Origin: a virus
Direction: 5' to 3' (one strand)
Length of the DNA: 64,000 nucleotides
Virus record (IMG/VR): IMGVR_UViG_3300042567_002119
Span: 26,568-90,567 of that record
In this document: piece by piece, positions 63,206 through 64,000 of the stretch
Layout: every line of letters starts with the position of its first letter
Position numbering within the stretch: position 1 is the first letter of the stretch
The notes under the pieces: model-generated
What the model was told of the DNA's origin: nothing
What the model saw: only the letters and a program-made list of their open reading frames with translations
Database searches by the model: none
Position numbers and translations under genes: made by a program

Positions 63206-64000
63206 ATGAATGTAAACCAAATAAAAACAGAAATTCTTTCAGGTTTAACTATTGCAATTGCTCTTGTACCTGAAGCAATTTCATTTGCTTTATTAGTCGG
63301 AGCTTCTCCTCAAATTGGATTATGGGCAGCAGTCTTCATGGCTCTGTCTACTGCAATATTCGGCGGAAGACCTGGTTTAATTAGTGGAGCGACTGGGGCA
63401 ACTGCCGTAATTATGGCCGGCCTCGTATCAATTGCTGGAATTGAATCGCTTTTCCTTGGAGTAGTAGTTGCTGGAATTATTCAATTGATAATTTGGGCTT
63501 CAGGTGCATGGAAAATATTTAAAAAGATTCCGCCTTCTGCTATTTCAGGTTTCTTAATTGCACTAGCGATTATGATTTTAGTAAGCCAGTTTAAATACTT
63601 AACTATCGGTAATCCATCTTCTACTGGCCTAATATTAACTATATCAACTATATTATTATGCGCAGCTGCAATGATATGGTCCTCACGGAAATTTAGTTTT
63701 CCTCCAGCGTTAGTGTCGATTACAGTTGGTTGCTTAATGGGAATTCCATTAGGCTTAGCGACAGTCGGCGATCTATCGCCAGTAACCGCAAGCTTGCCAA
63801 CGCTAGCTATCCCAACCTTTAGTTGGAGTCTGCTATTGACAGTCTTACCGTATTCATTCGGGATGGCTGTGTCTGGCTTAACTGAATCTCTGTTGACTGT
63901 CGATACTGTGTCTCATAAATTAAATGAACACGGCGATAAAGCAAAAGAGACATTTGCTCAAGGGCTTGGTAATATAGTTAGCGGATTCTTTGGAACAATG
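63206..64000 (+). CDS. SulP-family anion permease, N-terminal part (cut by window end)
   Basis: 265 codons to the window edge, no stop. ILSGLTIAIALVPEAISFAL, WAAVFMALSTAIFGGRPGLI and SGATGATAVIMAGL match SulP transporters (sulfate, bicarbonate or other anions), with about eight TM helices so far and a VSGLTESLLTVDTVS segment. The C-terminal STAS domain would lie outside. A transporter in a phage is notable. Upstream AAAGTACAATAAC is a degenerate promoter box. Confidence 0.88.
   Translation, partial: MNVNQIKTEILSGLTIAIALVPEAISFALLVGASPQIGLWAAVFMALSTAIFGGRPGLISGATGATAVIMAGLVSIAGIESLFLGVVVAGIIQLIIWASGAWKIFKKIPPSAISGFLIALAIMILVSQFKYLTIGNPSSTGLILTISTILLCAAAMIWSSRKFSFPPALVSITVGCLMGIPLGLATVGDLSPVTASLPTLAIPTFSWSLLLTVLPYSFGMAVSGLTESLLTVDTVSHKLNEHGDKAKETFAQGLGNIVSGFFGTM

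Noticed and set aside
1-64000. CRISPR arrays, rRNA genes and standard tRNA genes.
   Set aside because: No regularly spaced repeats, no rRNA-like segments and no canonical cloverleaf with a U33 anticodon loop were found by reading.

Overview
The window looks like part of a large tailed-phage (jumbo myovirus-like) genome that infects a Bacteroidota host. Host evidence: no Shine-Dalgarno-like leaders, Bacteroidota-type promoters with a TAnnTTTG box in the early-looking block, and protein families typical of that phylum (DUF3127-like ssDNA binder, DUF4494-like, DUF6165-like, ECF sigma). Phage evidence: dense overlapping small genes, T4-like replication and repair enzymes (ligase, thymidylate synthase, topoisomerase II, RNase H), a tail-collar protein, lysozymes, T4-late-type promoter boxes, and at least 21 proteins that begin with a T4-like capsid targeting sequence. 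No terminase, major capsid protein or DNA polymerase lies in the window, so the genome is much larger than 64 kb.

Layout. 1-4.7 kb (+): nucleotide and DNA metabolism (ligase end, guanylate kinase, ssDNA binder, DnaQ exonuclease, UV endonuclease). 4.7-16 kb: a virion protein, Nei-like glycosylase, 2OG-Fe(II) oxygenase, thymidylate synthase, RecB-like nuclease, and minus-strand late genes including an M15/GH19 lysin. 16.7-28.6 kb: HDAC-like deacetylase, then mostly minus-strand late genes for putative internal proteins, DUF2589-like proteins, an exported nuclease, a patatin phospholipase and two secreted CAP proteins. 28.6-29.2 kb: GC-rich non-coding DNA with repeats. 30.6-39.3 kb: an early-looking block of small genes behind at least 13 strong host-like promoters, with two sigma-70 factors. 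39.3-41.6 kb: RadA-like ATPase and a DUF932-like protein. 41.7-44.0 kb: a GC-rich island with an IS607-type recombinase and tRNA-like RNAs. 44-59.5 kb (+): membrane proteins, spanin-like and tail-collar proteins, further RNAs, RNase HI, an ECF sigma, a long run of internal-protein genes, SmpB and a glycosyltransferase. 59.6-64 kb: topoisomerase II, LpxH-like phosphoesterase, glycosyltransferase and a SulP permease cut by the window end.

How it fits together. Three promoter classes (host-like TAnnTTTG with an upstream GTTAATAAC; AGTATAATA; T4-late-like ATAAATAA) co-occur with three phage sigma factors. Nearly all genes for tagged putative internal proteins sit behind ATAAATAA boxes, as expected of late virion genes. 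The most striking observations are the large set of putatively capsid-targeted proteins (peptidoglycan hydrolases, a metallopeptidase, a nucleotidyltransferase, OmpA-like proteins), an SmpB gene together with four unusual tRNA-like RNAs, a tenfold strand-biased 10-mer ACTCCCTAGT, and a duplicated 50-nt promoter-linked element. All assignments were made by reading the sequence; no database search was run.
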